DNA of 64,000 nt, taken from NCBI GenBank assembly GCA_016292775.1, contig JAEDFN010000001.1:31399-95398 (forward strand), given 5' to 3'. The notes below the pieces were generated by a model. It was not told the DNA's origin. It worked only from the letters and a program-made list of their open reading frames with translations, and did no database searches. How positions within the stretch are numbered: the first letter of the stretch is position 1; every line of letters starts with the position of its first letter. Source of the DNA: Paludibacteraceae bacterium (GTDB taxonomy: Bacteria > Bacteroidota > Bacteroidia > Bacteroidales > Paludibacteraceae). Position numbers and translations under genes: made by a program. Positions 1-9,944 of the stretch are shown here, one piece after another.

Positions 1-1
1 A

Positions 2-1114
2 ACAGACGAAAAGACAAATGCCAGAGCCGGAGTAATCACAACTGATCATGGCATAATAGAAACGCCAATTTTTATGCCAGTAGGTACAATTGGTTCTGTA
101 AAAGCAGTTCACATGCGTGAATTGGAATCAGATATTAAAGCACAAATAATTTTAGGAAATACATATCATTTATATCTAAGACCTGGTTTGACAATATTAG
201 AACAAGCAGGTGGTCTACACAGATTTAATAGTTGGAAAAAACCGATTCTTACTGATAGTGGTGGTTTCCAAGTATTTTCTCTATCCGACAACAGAAAGCT
301 CACTGAAGAAGGAGTAATTTTTCGCTCTCATATTGATGGTTCAAAACACATATTCACACCGGAAAATGTTGTAGATACTCAACGAATAATAGGGTCAGAC
401 ATTATGATGGCATTAGATGAGTGTACTCCGGGAAATGCAGAATATAACTATGCCAAACAATCAATGGAACGTACACATCGTTGGTTGTCAAGAGGCGTAA
501 AACATTTCAAAGAAACAGAATCTAAATATGGATATTCTCAAACATTTTTTCCGATTGTTCAAGGTTGTGTATACCCGAATCTACGTCGTGAATCGGCAAA
601 ATATATAGCCGACCAAGATATGGAAGGAAACGCAATTGGTGGTTTAGCAGTAGGAGAACCAACAGAAAAAATGTATGAAATGATTGACATTGTAAATGAA
701 ATACTTCCCAAAAACAAACCAAGATATTTAATGGGAGTCGGTACACCGGCAAATATTTTAGAAGGTATTGAAAGAGGTGTTGATATGTTTGACTGTGTTA
801 TGCCTACAAGAAATGGTAGAAATGGTATGTTATTCACTAGAAATGGTATTATTAACATCAAAAATAAATGTTGGGCGAACGACTTCTCTCCTATTGACAT
901 AGAAAGTGATTGTTTCGTAGACATTACATACTCTAAAGCATATTTAAGACATTTATTTATCAGCAAAGAATTACTAGGTATGCAAATTGCCTCTATCCAT
1001 AATTTAGCATTCTACCTATGGTTAGTAAAAGAAGCAAGAAAACATATATTACTTGGCGATTTTAAATCCTGGAAAGATGAAATGATACAGAAAGTAACTA
1101 ATAGAATTTCATAA
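2..1114 (+). CDS. tgt: tRNA-guanine transglycosylase, 5' end outside window
   Basis: Exchanges guanine for preQ1 at the wobble base of Asp, Asn, His and Tyr tRNAs, in queuosine biosynthesis. The reading frame is open to the left edge (from base 2). An in-frame ATG at 74 is internal, because family-typical residues (ARAGVITTDHG) precede it. About 370 codons are visible against a usual 375 or so, so only a few residues are missing. Catalytic aspartates sit in LTDSGGFQVFSL and in FDCVMPTRNGRNG, and GGLAVGEP is present. The C-terminal zinc site normally reads CxCxxC plus His. Here the matching segment is ESDCFVD: one Cys and the later His (SIHNL) remain, while two Cys positions are Ser and Asp. 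As I recall, Bacteroidota homologues often vary here. The downstream permease starts 2 nt after the stop, so they are probably one operon. Confidence 0.95.
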   Translation, partial: TDEKTNARAGVITTDHGIIETPIFMPVGTIGSVKAVHMRELESDIKAQIILGNTYHLYLRPGLTILEQAGGLHRFNSWKKPILTDSGGFQVFSLSDNRKLTEEGVIFRSHIDGSKHIFTPENVVDTQRIIGSDIMMALDECTPGNAEYNYAKQSMERTHRWLSRGVKHFKETESKYGYSQTFFPIVQGCVYPNLRRESAKYIADQDMEGNAIGGLAVGEPTEKMYEMIDIVNEILPKNKPRYLMGVGTPANILEGIERGVDMFDCVMPTRNGRNGMLFTRNGIINIKNKCWANDFSPIDIESDCFVDITYSKAYLRHLFISKELLGMQIASIHNLAFYLWLVKEARKHILLGDFKSWKDEMIQKVTNRIS

Positions 1115-1116
1115 AA

Positions 1117-2196
1117 ATGCTCAAAAAGATTGACATATACATAATCAAAAAATATCTTGGCACTTTTTTCCTTTCTATTTTACTGATAATAAGTATATCG
1201 GTAGTAATAGATATATCCGAAAAAATAGACAATTTTTTTGACAATCATGCTCCGTTAAAAGAGATTATTTTTGACTATTATGTAAATTTCATTCCATATT
1301 TTGCTAATCTATTCACCCCACTATTTGCTTTTATTTCTGTGATATTTTTTACATCAAAAATGGCATATAATACAGAAATAATAGCAATATTGGCAGGAGG
1401 TGTGAGTTTTAAAAGACTATTACGTCCGTACTTTATTGCGTCTATTTTTATAGGATTAATATCATTTTTACTAAGTGGTTATATTATTCCTCCGGCGAAT
1501 AAAACACGACTTGCTTTTGAAGACAAGTATGTCAACAAAATTAAATCGGAAATAGCCAGAAATATCCAAATGGAAATTGAAAAAGGAACTATTTTATACA
1601 TAGAAAGATATGATGAAAGACAAAATAAAGGCACAAATATCTCTCTTGAAAAATTTGATGGAAAGAAACTTGTAAGCCGAACTATAGGTACAAACATAGA
1701 ATGGATTGAAAATGAAGGTAAATGGAAAATAAAGAATTATACTACAAGAGATTTCTTCGGTCTATATGAAACGATGACCAGAGGCGACGCTATAGACACA
1801 ACACTAAATATCCATCCTTCAGAATTTTTTATAGTATCTTCTTTAGCACCACAAATGACAAATAGTGAGTTACGACATCACCTAAAACGTCAGGAAGAGA
1901 GAGGAATCGGACAAACACAAGCTTTTAAAGATGAATATTATAAACGATATGCAAATCCTTTCGCTGCTATTATCCTAATGGTTATAGGTGTTTCTCTCTC
2001 ATCTAAGAAAATTAAAGGAGGAATGGGACTTCAATTAGGAATAGGATTGGCATTAAGTGCTATATACATTTTATTTACAACAATCTCAAGTATGTTCGCA
2101 ATAAAAGGTAATATGCCGGTATTATTAGCTGTATGGCTACCTAATATTGTGTTCTCAATAATAGCTATAATTTTATACATCAAAGCTCCTAAATAA
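1117..2196 (+). CDS. LptF/LptG-family LPS export permease
   Basis: Predicted inner-membrane permease of the Lpt lipopolysaccharide export machine (YjgP/YjgQ family), which with the LptB ATPase extracts LPS from the inner membrane. The 359-residue protein has the family layout: an N-terminal cytoplasmic helix (KKIDIYIIKKYL), three membrane segments in about the first 130 residues, a soluble beta-rich periplasmic region (about 135-265), then three C-terminal membrane segments (about 275-357). Length matches the family. It follows tgt by 2 nt, and its stop codon overlaps the mfd start by one base, so the three are probably co-transcribed. Sequence alone does not tell LptF from LptG, so no symbol is given. 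Confidence 0.88.
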   Translation: MLKKIDIYIIKKYLGTFFLSILLIISISVVIDISEKIDNFFDNHAPLKEIIFDYYVNFIPYFANLFTPLFAFISVIFFTSKMAYNTEIIAILAGGVSFKRLLRPYFIASIFIGLISFLLSGYIIPPANKTRLAFEDKYVNKIKSEIARNIQMEIEKGTILYIERYDERQNKGTNISLEKFDGKKLVSRTIGTNIEWIENEGKWKIKNYTTRDFFGLYETMTRGDAIDTTLNIHPSEFFIVSSLAPQMTNSELRHHLKRQEERGIGQTQAFKDEYYKRYANPFAAIILMVIGVSLSSKKIKGGMGLQLGIGLALSAIYILFTTISSMFAIKGNMPVLLAVWLPNIVFSIIAIILYIKAPK

Positions 2197-5100
2197 TGAA
2201 TTTCAACGACATATTAAATAAATACGCTTTACTACCCCAAGTAAAAACAATTATCGATAACATTAATAACAAAGTAGATACAAATATTGAAGGGGTAAAG
2301 GCTTCCGGTAAATCCATTTTATTAGCTTCGATTTACAAACTTACATTAGGTAAATTTTTCGTTATTTATGAAGATAGCGATAGTGCGGCATATGCGTATA
2401 ACGACATATCAAATATTATCGGAAAAGACAATATCGGCATTTTACCTTCCAGTTACAACACCAATAAAAAACGAAAAACCATTGACGTATCGTCTGAAAT
2501 ATTACGAACAGACGCTCTAAATATATTATCAAATAATAACTCTTTTATTGTAATATCCTCTCCAGAAGGCATATCCGAACAATTGACAAACAAAAATAAT
2601 TTTACTGCTCAAAGCATAAATATCAATGTAAACGACAACATTTCTCAAGAATCTATTATTCAAAAACTAATGAAATTCGGATTCGAACAAGTAGAATTCG
2701 TATATCAACCGGGGCAATTCTCACAAAGAGGAAGTATTTTGGATATTTTTTCTTATTCCTTTGAATTACCTTACAGATTAGATTTCTTTGGAGATAACAT
2801 TGACTCTATCAGAACTTTTGATATCTCTAAACAATTGTCTATAGATAGCGTAAATAAAATATCTATTTTCCCTGATATAAAAGTTCAATCTAATAATTTG
2901 GTTCCAATCTTTGATTATATCTCAAAAGATACTACTATCGTTCTTTCTAACCGAAAATATATATGTGACCAATTAGACTCTATATATAACAGCATACTAA
3001 TTAATAGTAATACAAAAACAGAAACGGCAATAGTTAATACAAACATTACTAAATTTATTTTTAAAAATAATATAACAAACTATTGCACTATAGATTTTGT
3101 CAAGAAAAGCGGAACTAATACAGAAAAAAATATTGGTTTTAACCAAACAGAGCAACCATTATTTCATAAAAATTTTGATATTGTTAGTGATGTCACAAAA
3201 AAATATATAAATGAGGGATACGAAATTTATATATGTTCCGATTCAACAAAACAAACAGATAGAATACAATCTATATTTAACGAACGAGAAGACAATATAA
3301 ACTTTACACCACTAAACCCAACAATTCACGAAGGGTATATTGACAATGACATATCAATATGTTGTTTTACAGATCACCAGATATTCAATAGATTTCATAA
3401 TTTTTCATTAAAATCGGATATAACAAAATCCGGCAAAGCAGCATTAACTCTTAAAGAAATTAATCAATTACAGATAGGTGATTATGTTGTGCACATCGAC
3501 CATGGAGTAGGAAAATTTGCCGGATTAATAGTAATCAATAATAACGGAAATAAACAAGAAGTAATAAAACTACTATATAAAAATGACGATGTAATATTTG
3601 TATCTATCCATAGTCTACATAAAATATCGAAATATAAAGGTAAAGATGGCGAGCCACCACAAATCAACAAATTAGGAACCGGAGCTTGGGAAAGGTTAAA
3701 AGAAAAAACAAAATCCAAAGTTAAAGATATCGCTCGTGATTTAATAAAATTATATGCAGCGAGAAAAGCCAAACAAGGTTTTGAATTTTCACCTGATAGT
3801 TATTTACAAACGGAACTTGAAGCCTCTTTTATATATGAAGATACGCCGGACCAAGCAAAATCAACGGCTGATATAAAAAACGATATGGAATCGGTACGCC
3901 CAATGGATAGACTAATTTGCGGTGACGTTGGATTTGGAAAAACAGAAATTGCAATCCGTGCTGCTTTCAAAGCTGTAACCGACAATAAGCAAGTAGCCAT
4001 ATTAGTACCGACAACAGTACTTGCTCTGCAGCATTACAAAACTTTTTCTGAAAGGCTAAAAGAGTTCCCTTGTAATATTGATTACCTTAGCAGAGCAAAA
4101 AAAAGCAGTGAAGTAAAAGAAATAAAGGAAAAACTAAAAAATGGAAAGATTGACATCATTATCGGAACACACAAACTAATAGGCAAAGACATAATATTTA
4201 AAGACTTAGGTTTATTAATAATAGATGAAGAGCAAAAATTCGGTGTAGCAGTAAAAGAGAAACTAAAAACGATTAAAGTTAATATCGATACACTCACACT
4301 CACTGCAACGCCTATACCTCGTACATTGCAATTCTCTTTGATGGGCGCAAGGGATTTAAGCATTCTAACTACCCCACCACCAAATCGATTCCCCGTAATG
4401 ACAGAAGTTATTACTTTTGATGATGAAACAATAAAAGAGGCCATAATGACAGAAATAAACAGAAATGGCCAAATATTTTTCATCAATAATAGGGTACAAA
4501 ATATATACTTGATAGAAGAAAAAATACACAAACTCATTCCGAATGCAAGAATTGCAGTAGCTCATGGTCAGATGCCACCACAACAATTGGAAGAGACAAT
4601 TATAAACTTTATCAATTACGAATATGATATTTTAATAGCAACATCCGTAATTGAATCAGGAATTGACATTCCTAATGTTAATACAATTATAGTAAACAAT
4701 GCTCATATGTTCGGGTTAAGTGATTTACATCAATTACGAGGACGGGTGGGAAGAAGTAATAGAAAAGCATATTGCTATCTGATTGCACCGGAATACAAAT
4801 ATCTTAATGATGACGCAAGAAGGAGATTACAAGCAATTGAAACTTTTGCTGACTTAGGTTCCGGGTTTAATATTGCAATGCAAGACCTAGACATTCGCGG
4901 AGCCGGCAACATTTTGGGCGCAGAACAAAGTGGATTTATTACTGACTTGGGTTACGAAACCTATCAAAAAATTCTCAACGAAGCTTTGACAGAGCTGAAA
5001 GATACTGAATTTGCAGAGTTATTTGATAGCAAAAAAGATACTTTTATCTCTGATTGCAATATAGAATCAGATATGGAATTATTGTTCCCGAATTGGTATG

Positions 5101-5507
5101 TGGAATCTCAAACCGAAAGAATTGCGTTATATAGAGAACTTGATAATATTCAAGATATTAAAACTCTAAATACCTTTAAAAAGAACTTAATAGATAGATT
5201 TGGAAAAACTCCTATTGAAGTAGAAAATTTATTTACTATGGTACAACTACGATGGTTGGCTCAAAAATATGGAGTGGAACGTCTTGTAATAAAGAAAAAT
5301 AATATGACAGCTCATTTAATAAGCAATAATCAGTCGAAATTCTATCAATCAAAAGAGTGTGAAAAAATACTATTATATTGTACACAAAACTACAAACGTT
5401 GCTCTTTGATTGATGATGTAAAAGGAAGAATGTTTAGAGTTGGAAATATTACTGATATCAATGAAGCGTATGACATTTTCAAATGTATAGATAAAATAAA
5501 AGAATGA
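2196..5507 (+). CDS. mfd: Transcription-repair coupling factor Mfd
   Basis: Superfamily 2 translocase that removes RNA polymerase stalled at lesions and recruits UvrA for nucleotide excision repair. The 1103-residue protein shows the N-terminal UvrB-homology module with a decayed P-loop (GVKASGKS near residue 35). The CarD-like RNA polymerase interaction domain follows (QIGDYVVHIDHGVGKFAGL, from about 425). The translocase has motif I GDVGFGKTE near 576, the DEEQ box (IIDEEQKFGV) near 676, TATPIPRT, and motif VI region QLRGRVGRS. A C-terminal TRCF domain ends the protein. Length is slightly below the usual 1120-1150, without obvious loss. ATG 2196 overlaps the preceding TAA by one base, which implies translational coupling. 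The stop lies inside a hairpin shared with convergent lolA. Confidence 0.97.
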   Translation: MNFNDILNKYALLPQVKTIIDNINNKVDTNIEGVKASGKSILLASIYKLTLGKFFVIYEDSDSAAYAYNDISNIIGKDNIGILPSSYNTNKKRKTIDVSSEILRTDALNILSNNNSFIVISSPEGISEQLTNKNNFTAQSININVNDNISQESIIQKLMKFGFEQVEFVYQPGQFSQRGSILDIFSYSFELPYRLDFFGDNIDSIRTFDISKQLSIDSVNKISIFPDIKVQSNNLVPIFDYISKDTTIVLSNRKYICDQLDSIYNSILINSNTKTETAIVNTNITKFIFKNNITNYCTIDFVKKSGTNTEKNIGFNQTEQPLFHKNFDIVSDVTKKYINEGYEIYICSDSTKQTDRIQSIFNEREDNINFTPLNPTIHEGYIDNDISICCFTDHQIFNRFHNFSLKSDITKSGKAALTLKEINQLQIGDYVVHIDHGVGKFAGLIVINNNGNKQEVIKLLYKNDDVIFVSIHSLHKISKYKGKDGEPPQINKLGTGAWERLKEKTKSKVKDIARDLIKLYAARKAKQGFEFSPDSYLQTELEASFIYEDTPDQAKSTADIKNDMESVRPMDRLICGDVGFGKTEIAIRAAFKAVTDNKQVAILVPTTVLALQHYKTFSERLKEFPCNIDYLSRAKKSSEVKEIKEKLKNGKIDIIIGTHKLIGKDIIFKDLGLLIIDEEQKFGVAVKEKLKTIKVNIDTLTLTATPIPRTLQFSLMGARDLSILTTPPPNRFPVMTEVITFDDETIKEAIMTEINRNGQIFFINNRVQNIYLIEEKIHKLIPNARIAVAHGQMPPQQLEETIINFINYEYDILIATSVIESGIDIPNVNTIIVNNAHMFGLSDLHQLRGRVGRSNRKAYCYLIAPEYKYLNDDARRRLQAIETFADLGSGFNIAMQDLDIRGAGNILGAEQSGFITDLGYETYQKILNEALTELKDTEFAELFDSKKDTFISDCNIESDMELLFPNWYVESQTERIALYRELDNIQDIKTLNTFKKNLIDRFGKTPIEVENLFTMVQLRWLAQKYGVERLVIKKNNMTAHLISNNQSKFYQSKECEKILLYCTQNYKRCSLIDDVKGRMFRVGNITDINEAYDIFKCIDKIKE

Positions 5508-5528
5508 TATGATTATCTCATATCATTC
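5502..5528. terminator. Hairpin overlapping the stops of convergent mfd and lolA
   Basis: A perfect 11-bp inverted repeat (arms 5502-5512 and 5518-5528, 5-nt loop). The mfd TGA is in the left arm and the lolA stop begins at the edge of the loop. There is no U-run on either side, so it may act as an mRNA 3' end-stabilising or termination-assisting hairpin, not a classical intrinsic terminator. Confidence 0.55.
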
Positions 5529-6145
5529 TCATATACATTTGGATATTCTGCTTTATTAAAAACGAAAGTAGATTTATCGAATACTCTTGGTTCTATCTTT
5601 TCCCAATTAAAAATTATTTTGTCTCCATTTCTCTGCCAAACAATCAACTGTTTCGGCATACAATTGGATTTATAAGACTTTATCGTGATTTTGAAATATT
5701 CTACGCCCTTGGGATTTAACGGAAAAAAATTTACTACATCACAACTTTTCTCTTGATTATCATCCAAAGATATCCTATGTGTTTTCACATAATAATCAAT
5801 CATAAACATAGGATTCAAGTCTTTTAATTCATCGTTTGTAGGTTCGGATATTGTAACTTCATTATTCTCTGCAGAGTATACCCATTGAGTTTTACCATCA
5901 TATTTTGTTTCTACATCGTCAATTACCAATCTAAATTCTTTATTATTTAGTTGTAAAACACCGGATTTATTTTGGGTAGCCTTATTATTCTCATCTTGAT
6001 AAATAACAGAAAAAGAGCATTGGTAAGCAGATTTCTTCAAATTACTCACTACTTTTTTGACAATTTTCTCCGCTTCCGGATTGTTATCTGCAGAAACAAA
6101 TACAAGAGGGAATAATGATATTAAAACAAAAAAAATCTTCTTCAT
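5513..6145 (-). CDS. LolA-like outer-membrane lipoprotein carrier
   Basis: Predicted periplasmic chaperone that carries lipoproteins from the LolCDE transporter to the outer membrane. The 210-residue product starts with a signal peptide (MKKIFFVLISLFPLVFVSAD). A LolA-type region follows, of alternating beta strands: YQCSFSVIYQDE, GVLQLNNKEFRLV, a KYDGKTQWVY strand, then PMFMIDYY. Length and order fit Bacteroidota LolA-like proteins, although sequence conservation with proteobacterial LolA is weak. It lies 54 bp downstream of ftsK on the same strand with no promoter box in between, so it is probably the second gene of an ftsK-lolA operon, a pairing also common in other Bacteroidota. It converges on mfd with 5 bp between stops. 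Confidence 0.82.
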   Translation of the reverse strand: MKKIFFVLISLFPLVFVSADNNPEAEKIVKKVVSNLKKSAYQCSFSVIYQDENNKATQNKSGVLQLNNKEFRLVIDDVETKYDGKTQWVYSAENNEVTISEPTNDELKDLNPMFMIDYYVKTHRISLDDNQEKSCDVVNFFPLNPKGVEYFKITIKSYKSNCMPKQLIVWQRNGDKIIFNWEKIEPRVFDKSTFVFNKAEYPNVYENDMR

Positions 6146-6199
6146 ATTATTAATGTAATTTTTAGTTTGACAAAATTATTCATCAAAGGTTTATTAATT

Positions 6200-8653
6200 C
6201 TACAAAGATGTTAATAATTTGTCAAGTTCAAATTCATCTTTAATAATCACTTCTCGTGGTTTCGAACCTCTTACAGGTCCCACAATACCGGCAGCCTCTA
6301 ATTGGTCCATTATTTTACCGGCTCTATTAAACCCAATTTCAAAGTTTCTTTGAATATTTGACGTACTACCTTGCTGATTTCTTACTACATAACGAGCAAT
6401 TTCATCAAACATAACATCTCTTTTACGCAGATCAATAGTTTTGTTAACATCATCCTCTTTAACATCCGGTTCCGGTAATTCAAAGGCAGAAGGATAAGCT
6501 TGCTGTTCAGCAATATAATTAACAATATTTTCCACTTCAGGAGTGTCGATAAAAGCACATTGAACACGAGTAAGCGAGCTACCTGTACTAATAAGCATAT
6601 CACCCTTACCGATTAATTGTTGAGCACCGGATGTATCCAAAATTGTTTTTGAATCCACACCACTGGTAACTTTAAAAGCAATACGGGCCGGAAAATTTGC
6701 TTTTATAGTACCGGTAATAACATTTACAGAAGGACGTTGAGTAGCAACAATCATATGGATACCCACAGCACGAGCCAATTGAGCAATACGTGCAATTGGA
6801 AACTCAACTTGTTTACCGGCACTCATTATTAAATCACAAAACTCATCAATAATTACAACGATATAAGGAAGGAATTTGTGTCCATTCAAAGGATTTAATT
6901 TTCTCTCAATAAACTTTCCATTATACTCTTTAATATTTCTTGCTTTAGCTGATTTGAGTAACAGATACCTATCATCCATCTCTTTACAAAGAGAATTAAG
7001 AGTATCAATAACCTTTGATGTATCGGTGATAACTGCCTCGTCAGAATCGGGTATTTTAGCTAAAAAATGCTTCTCTATCTCGGAAAAAATACTAAACTCA
7101 ACTTTTTTAGGATCGATAAGGACTAATTTCAATTGTGAAGGATGCTTTTTATACAACAAAGAAGTGATAATAGCATTTAGACCAACGGATTTACCTTGAC
7201 CTGTAGCACCAGCCACCAATAAATGAGGCATTTTTGTTAAATCAAAAGTATAAACTTCATTAGAAATCGTTCTTCCTAATGCAACCGGTAATTCTGCATC
7301 CATTTCTTGAAACTTCTTTGATGATATAGTACTCAACATACTAACAATACGAGGTTTAGAATTAGGCACCTCAATACCAATAGTACCTCTACCTGGCATA
7401 GGGGCAATAATACGTATTCCGATGGCAGACAATCGCAGCATTATATCTTGCTCCAGATTCTTTATCTTATTTATTCTTACTCCATCTTCCGGAACAATCT
7501 CATATAACGTTACAGTAGGACCGATTGTTTCTATAATTTTTTTTATCTTAATATCAAAGAAACCAAGTGTTTCAATGATTTTTCGCTGATTTTCCTTTTG
7601 TTCTTCTACAGAAACTGTATTATTCGAATTAGGATATTCTTTTAACAAATCCAATGTAGGATATTTATACATAGATAAATCCAATGTAGGGTCATATGGA
7701 GCATAGTTATCCATTACATTGTCTAAAGTATCGTCATCTTTTTTTTCAATACTCACCTCAATTTCAACATCACTCTGCTCAGGAGTAGTAGTTTCAAGAT
7801 AATCTTGATTATCTTCAATAGCAGAAGATACCGTCTCAATAGTAATTTCATTACTTAAATCATTACTATCGGTTGGGGTTTCTTCTTCTCCAATACCATC
7901 TTCTTTCTCCAAATCAGTATTTTGAGATTCTTGTATCCATTCCTCTTGAATAATATTAGGACCTATACGTACTGCTTTTTCTTTATCGGTACCTTTAGAC
8001 TTTGGCTTTCTATGAAATAAAGAAAAGAACTTGCAAAAAACTTTTACAAAAACAAAATCTTTTGAAAATATCTTTTGGATAGACCCTATAGTAGACTTAA
8101 AAGCAAAAATACAAAACAATACAATAATTGCTAATAATAGAAGAAAAATACCCACGTTACCTATTCTATCGAATAAGAAACCGGTAACCAACTCTCCATA
8201 ATATCCTCCAATATTCAAAAAAGAATTCTCTAAAAAAGAGGAAAAGAAAAAATGGAGCATAATAGGTAATATCAATAAACCAATAATTGGAAACAATATC
8301 AATTTCCATATCTTGGTTGTCACTTTCATAAGATATAAAGAAACGGCACTCAAAGGAATAATAAGCAATAATGCAGATACACCCAAACATTTGTTTATTA
8401 AAAAACAAGCTATTTGTGCACCATAATATGCAGTCCAATTATGTATCTTTTTATTTGCTTCAGAAAAATCAGCCTCTGATTGTAAAATACTCATATCTTC
8501 AGCTCCATATATTAAAAATGAGAACAGAGCCAAAAAGAGATAAATCGATATAAGCATTAATATTACACCTAATGCAACATGAAACTTTTCATTCTTAAAA
8601 AAAGATGTACCCTTAACTTTATTATTTTTAGCGACTTTATTTGATTTTGCCAT
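6200..8653 (-). CDS. ftsK: DNA translocase FtsK/SpoIIIE
   Basis: Membrane-anchored hexameric DNA pump that clears and resolves the chromosome terminus at the division septum. The 817 residues contain four or five N-terminal membrane helices (about 25-190) and an acidic, low-complexity linker (about 220-320). The alpha-beta motor has Walker A GATGQGKSVGLN and a Walker B region VVIIDEFCDLI. A C-terminal winged-helix gamma domain (about 745-817) recognises polar DNA motifs. The linker is short compared with the E. coli protein but normal for Bacteroidota. A TACCTTTG box at 8680-8687 gives a leader of about 20 nt. lolA follows on the same strand. Confidence 0.97.
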   Translation of the reverse strand: MAKSNKVAKNNKVKGTSFFKNEKFHVALGVILMLISIYLFLALFSFLIYGAEDMSILQSEADFSEANKKIHNWTAYYGAQIACFLINKCLGVSALLLIIPLSAVSLYLMKVTTKIWKLILFPIIGLLILPIMLHFFFSSFLENSFLNIGGYYGELVTGFLFDRIGNVGIFLLLLAIIVLFCIFAFKSTIGSIQKIFSKDFVFVKVFCKFFSLFHRKPKSKGTDKEKAVRIGPNIIQEEWIQESQNTDLEKEDGIGEEETPTDSNDLSNEITIETVSSAIEDNQDYLETTTPEQSDVEIEVSIEKKDDDTLDNVMDNYAPYDPTLDLSMYKYPTLDLLKEYPNSNNTVSVEEQKENQRKIIETLGFFDIKIKKIIETIGPTVTLYEIVPEDGVRINKIKNLEQDIMLRLSAIGIRIIAPMPGRGTIGIEVPNSKPRIVSMLSTISSKKFQEMDAELPVALGRTISNEVYTFDLTKMPHLLVAGATGQGKSVGLNAIITSLLYKKHPSQLKLVLIDPKKVEFSIFSEIEKHFLAKIPDSDEAVITDTSKVIDTLNSLCKEMDDRYLLLKSAKARNIKEYNGKFIERKLNPLNGHKFLPYIVVIIDEFCDLIMSAGKQVEFPIARIAQLARAVGIHMIVATQRPSVNVITGTIKANFPARIAFKVTSGVDSKTILDTSGAQQLIGKGDMLISTGSSLTRVQCAFIDTPEVENIVNYIAEQQAYPSAFELPEPDVKEDDVNKTIDLRKRDVMFDEIARYVVRNQQGSTSNIQRNFEIGFNRAGKIMDQLEAAGIVGPVRGSKPREVIIKDEFELDKLLTSL

Positions 8654-8679
8654 TTTTCAATTATCATAATTTCCTTATG

Positions 8680-8687
8680 CAAAGGTA
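8680..8687 (-). promoter_or_regulatory. -7 promoter box of ftsK
   Basis: TACCTTTG on the minus strand, a perfect match to the Bacteroidota -7 consensus TAnnTTTG. It lies 27 nt upstream of the ftsK ATG, so transcription probably starts near 8674. Confidence 0.7.
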
Positions 8688-8704
8688 CTCATTTTTATTC
8701 ACAT

Positions 8705-8741
8705 AAAAAAGAGCATATCAATCAATATTATATGCTTTTTT
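8705..8741. terminator. Orphan bidirectional hairpin with U-runs between divergent genes
   Basis: AGCATAT (8712-8718) pairs with ATATGCT (8730-8736), and each arm is flanked by a T-run in its own downstream direction (TTTTTATT on plus, TTTTTTATG on minus). No gene is known to end here. It lies between the divergent ftsK and endonuclease promoters. Its role is unclear. Confidence 0.4.
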
Positions 8742-8845
8742 ATTAATATCCTACATTACCGAAATATACAACCACTATACAAATCAAAGCACTATATTTA
8801 GAAGAAGAATTATCCCATACATTTTATCATTACAAAAAAAATAGG

Positions 8846-8853
8846 TAACTTTG
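8846..8853 (+). promoter_or_regulatory. -7 promoter box of the nuclease-nspC operon
   Basis: TAACTTTG followed by C, matching TAnnTTTG. It sits 45 nt upstream of the ATG at 8899 and probably drives both endonuclease genes and nspC. Confidence 0.7.
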
Positions 8854-8898
8854 CGATAGTAATATCAACTAATATTTAGAAACTTCAACTGTATAGAT

Positions 8899-9939
8899 AT
8901 GAGATGCTCAATTCTGTTTTTATGCTTGTTTTTTGTAATAAATTCTTTTGCTACAATTCCTTCTGGATATTATAATTCCGCCAATGGAAAAAATGAAAGA
9001 AGTTTAAAAACGGCACTTCACAATATTATTAAAGATCACACTAGTGTAGGTTATAAAAATTTATATACTGTATATGCAGAATCTGATACAAAAAACGACA
9101 CAATATTAGACATTTATTCTACATGTACTTTTTTTATAGATATATTATCTCAAAGATGTGGTAATTATGCAAATATCTGCGATTGTTATAACCGAGAACA
9201 CATCATACCTCAATCTTGGTTCAATGAAGAAGAACCTATGAAATCTGACGCATTCCACATCTACCCCACAGACGGGAAAGTTAATGGTATTCGCTCTAAT
9301 TACCCTCATGGAGAAACTGACGGACCCTCTGTTGGAGGAAATGGTCTTGGTAAATTAGGCACGTGTAATATAGACGGCTATAATGACATAGTCTTTGAAC
9401 CTATTGACGAATATAAAGGTGATATTGCAAGATCGTATTTTTATTTTATTACAAGATATGAAGACAAATTATATAAATTTAGTGACGTTGTATTTGATAA
9501 CAACACATATCCCGGCTTGCAAGAATGGTTCCTTAATCTTATGATTAAGTGGCATAGACAAGATACTGTAAGTGAAAAAGAATTAAATAGACAAGAAGCA
9601 ATATATAAGTTTCAAAATAATAGAAATCCTTTTATTGACCATCCGGAATTAGTTGAACACATTTGGGGTAATCAAAAAAATATCATTTGGGGAACAACAA
9701 CTGCATTAGAGAATGTTAATAACTACTTTGAATTACATTTATTAGATAATGCTTTCTTTATATCCTCTGATTATGAAACAGAAATTGAATATACACTATA
9801 CGATATATCGGGACAATTAATAACAAAACAAAATATTACTCCGGACGAAATAATATCATTAAGAAATTTACAAAAAGGATTGTATATCATAACAATAATC
9901 ACAAATAACAACAGTAAATCATACAAAATAATCATTTAA
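8899..9939 (+). CDS. Secreted endonuclease I family protein with T9SS sorting domain
   Basis: Predicted extracellular or surface nonspecific nuclease (EndA / B. subtilis YurI-like beta-beta-alpha-metal fold), likely used to degrade environmental DNA or RNA for nutrients. Signal peptide at residues 1-18. The catalytic segment CYNREHIIPQSWF holds the likely general-base His101, followed by the metal-binding region HIYPTDGKVNGIRSNYPHGE. The nuclease domain ends near 265. A C-terminal beta domain (about 275-346) with YTLYDISGQLI, LRNLQKGLYII and a basic end fits type A T9SS sorting signals (Por secretion tail). The next gene is a diverged paralogue 5 nt downstream, so this looks like a tandem duplication inside one operon. 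Confidence 0.88.
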   Translation: MRCSILFLCLFFVINSFATIPSGYYNSANGKNERSLKTALHNIIKDHTSVGYKNLYTVYAESDTKNDTILDIYSTCTFFIDILSQRCGNYANICDCYNREHIIPQSWFNEEEPMKSDAFHIYPTDGKVNGIRSNYPHGETDGPSVGGNGLGKLGTCNIDGYNDIVFEPIDEYKGDIARSYFYFITRYEDKLYKFSDVVFDNNTYPGLQEWFLNLMIKWHRQDTVSEKELNRQEAIYKFQNNRNPFIDHPELVEHIWGNQKNIIWGTTTALENVNNYFELHLLDNAFFISSDYETEIEYTLYDISGQLITKQNITPDEIISLRNLQKGLYIITIITNNNSKSYKIII

Positions 9940-9944
9940 CCATA

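Noticed and set aside
559..966. 135-codon minus-strand ORF inside tgt
   Set aside because: Fully antisense to a well-conserved gene, with no family signature or promoter box.
4082..4537. 151-codon minus-strand ORF inside mfd
   Set aside because: Shadow of the helicase domain, with Ser/Ile-rich composition typical of the antisense of A/T-rich genes.
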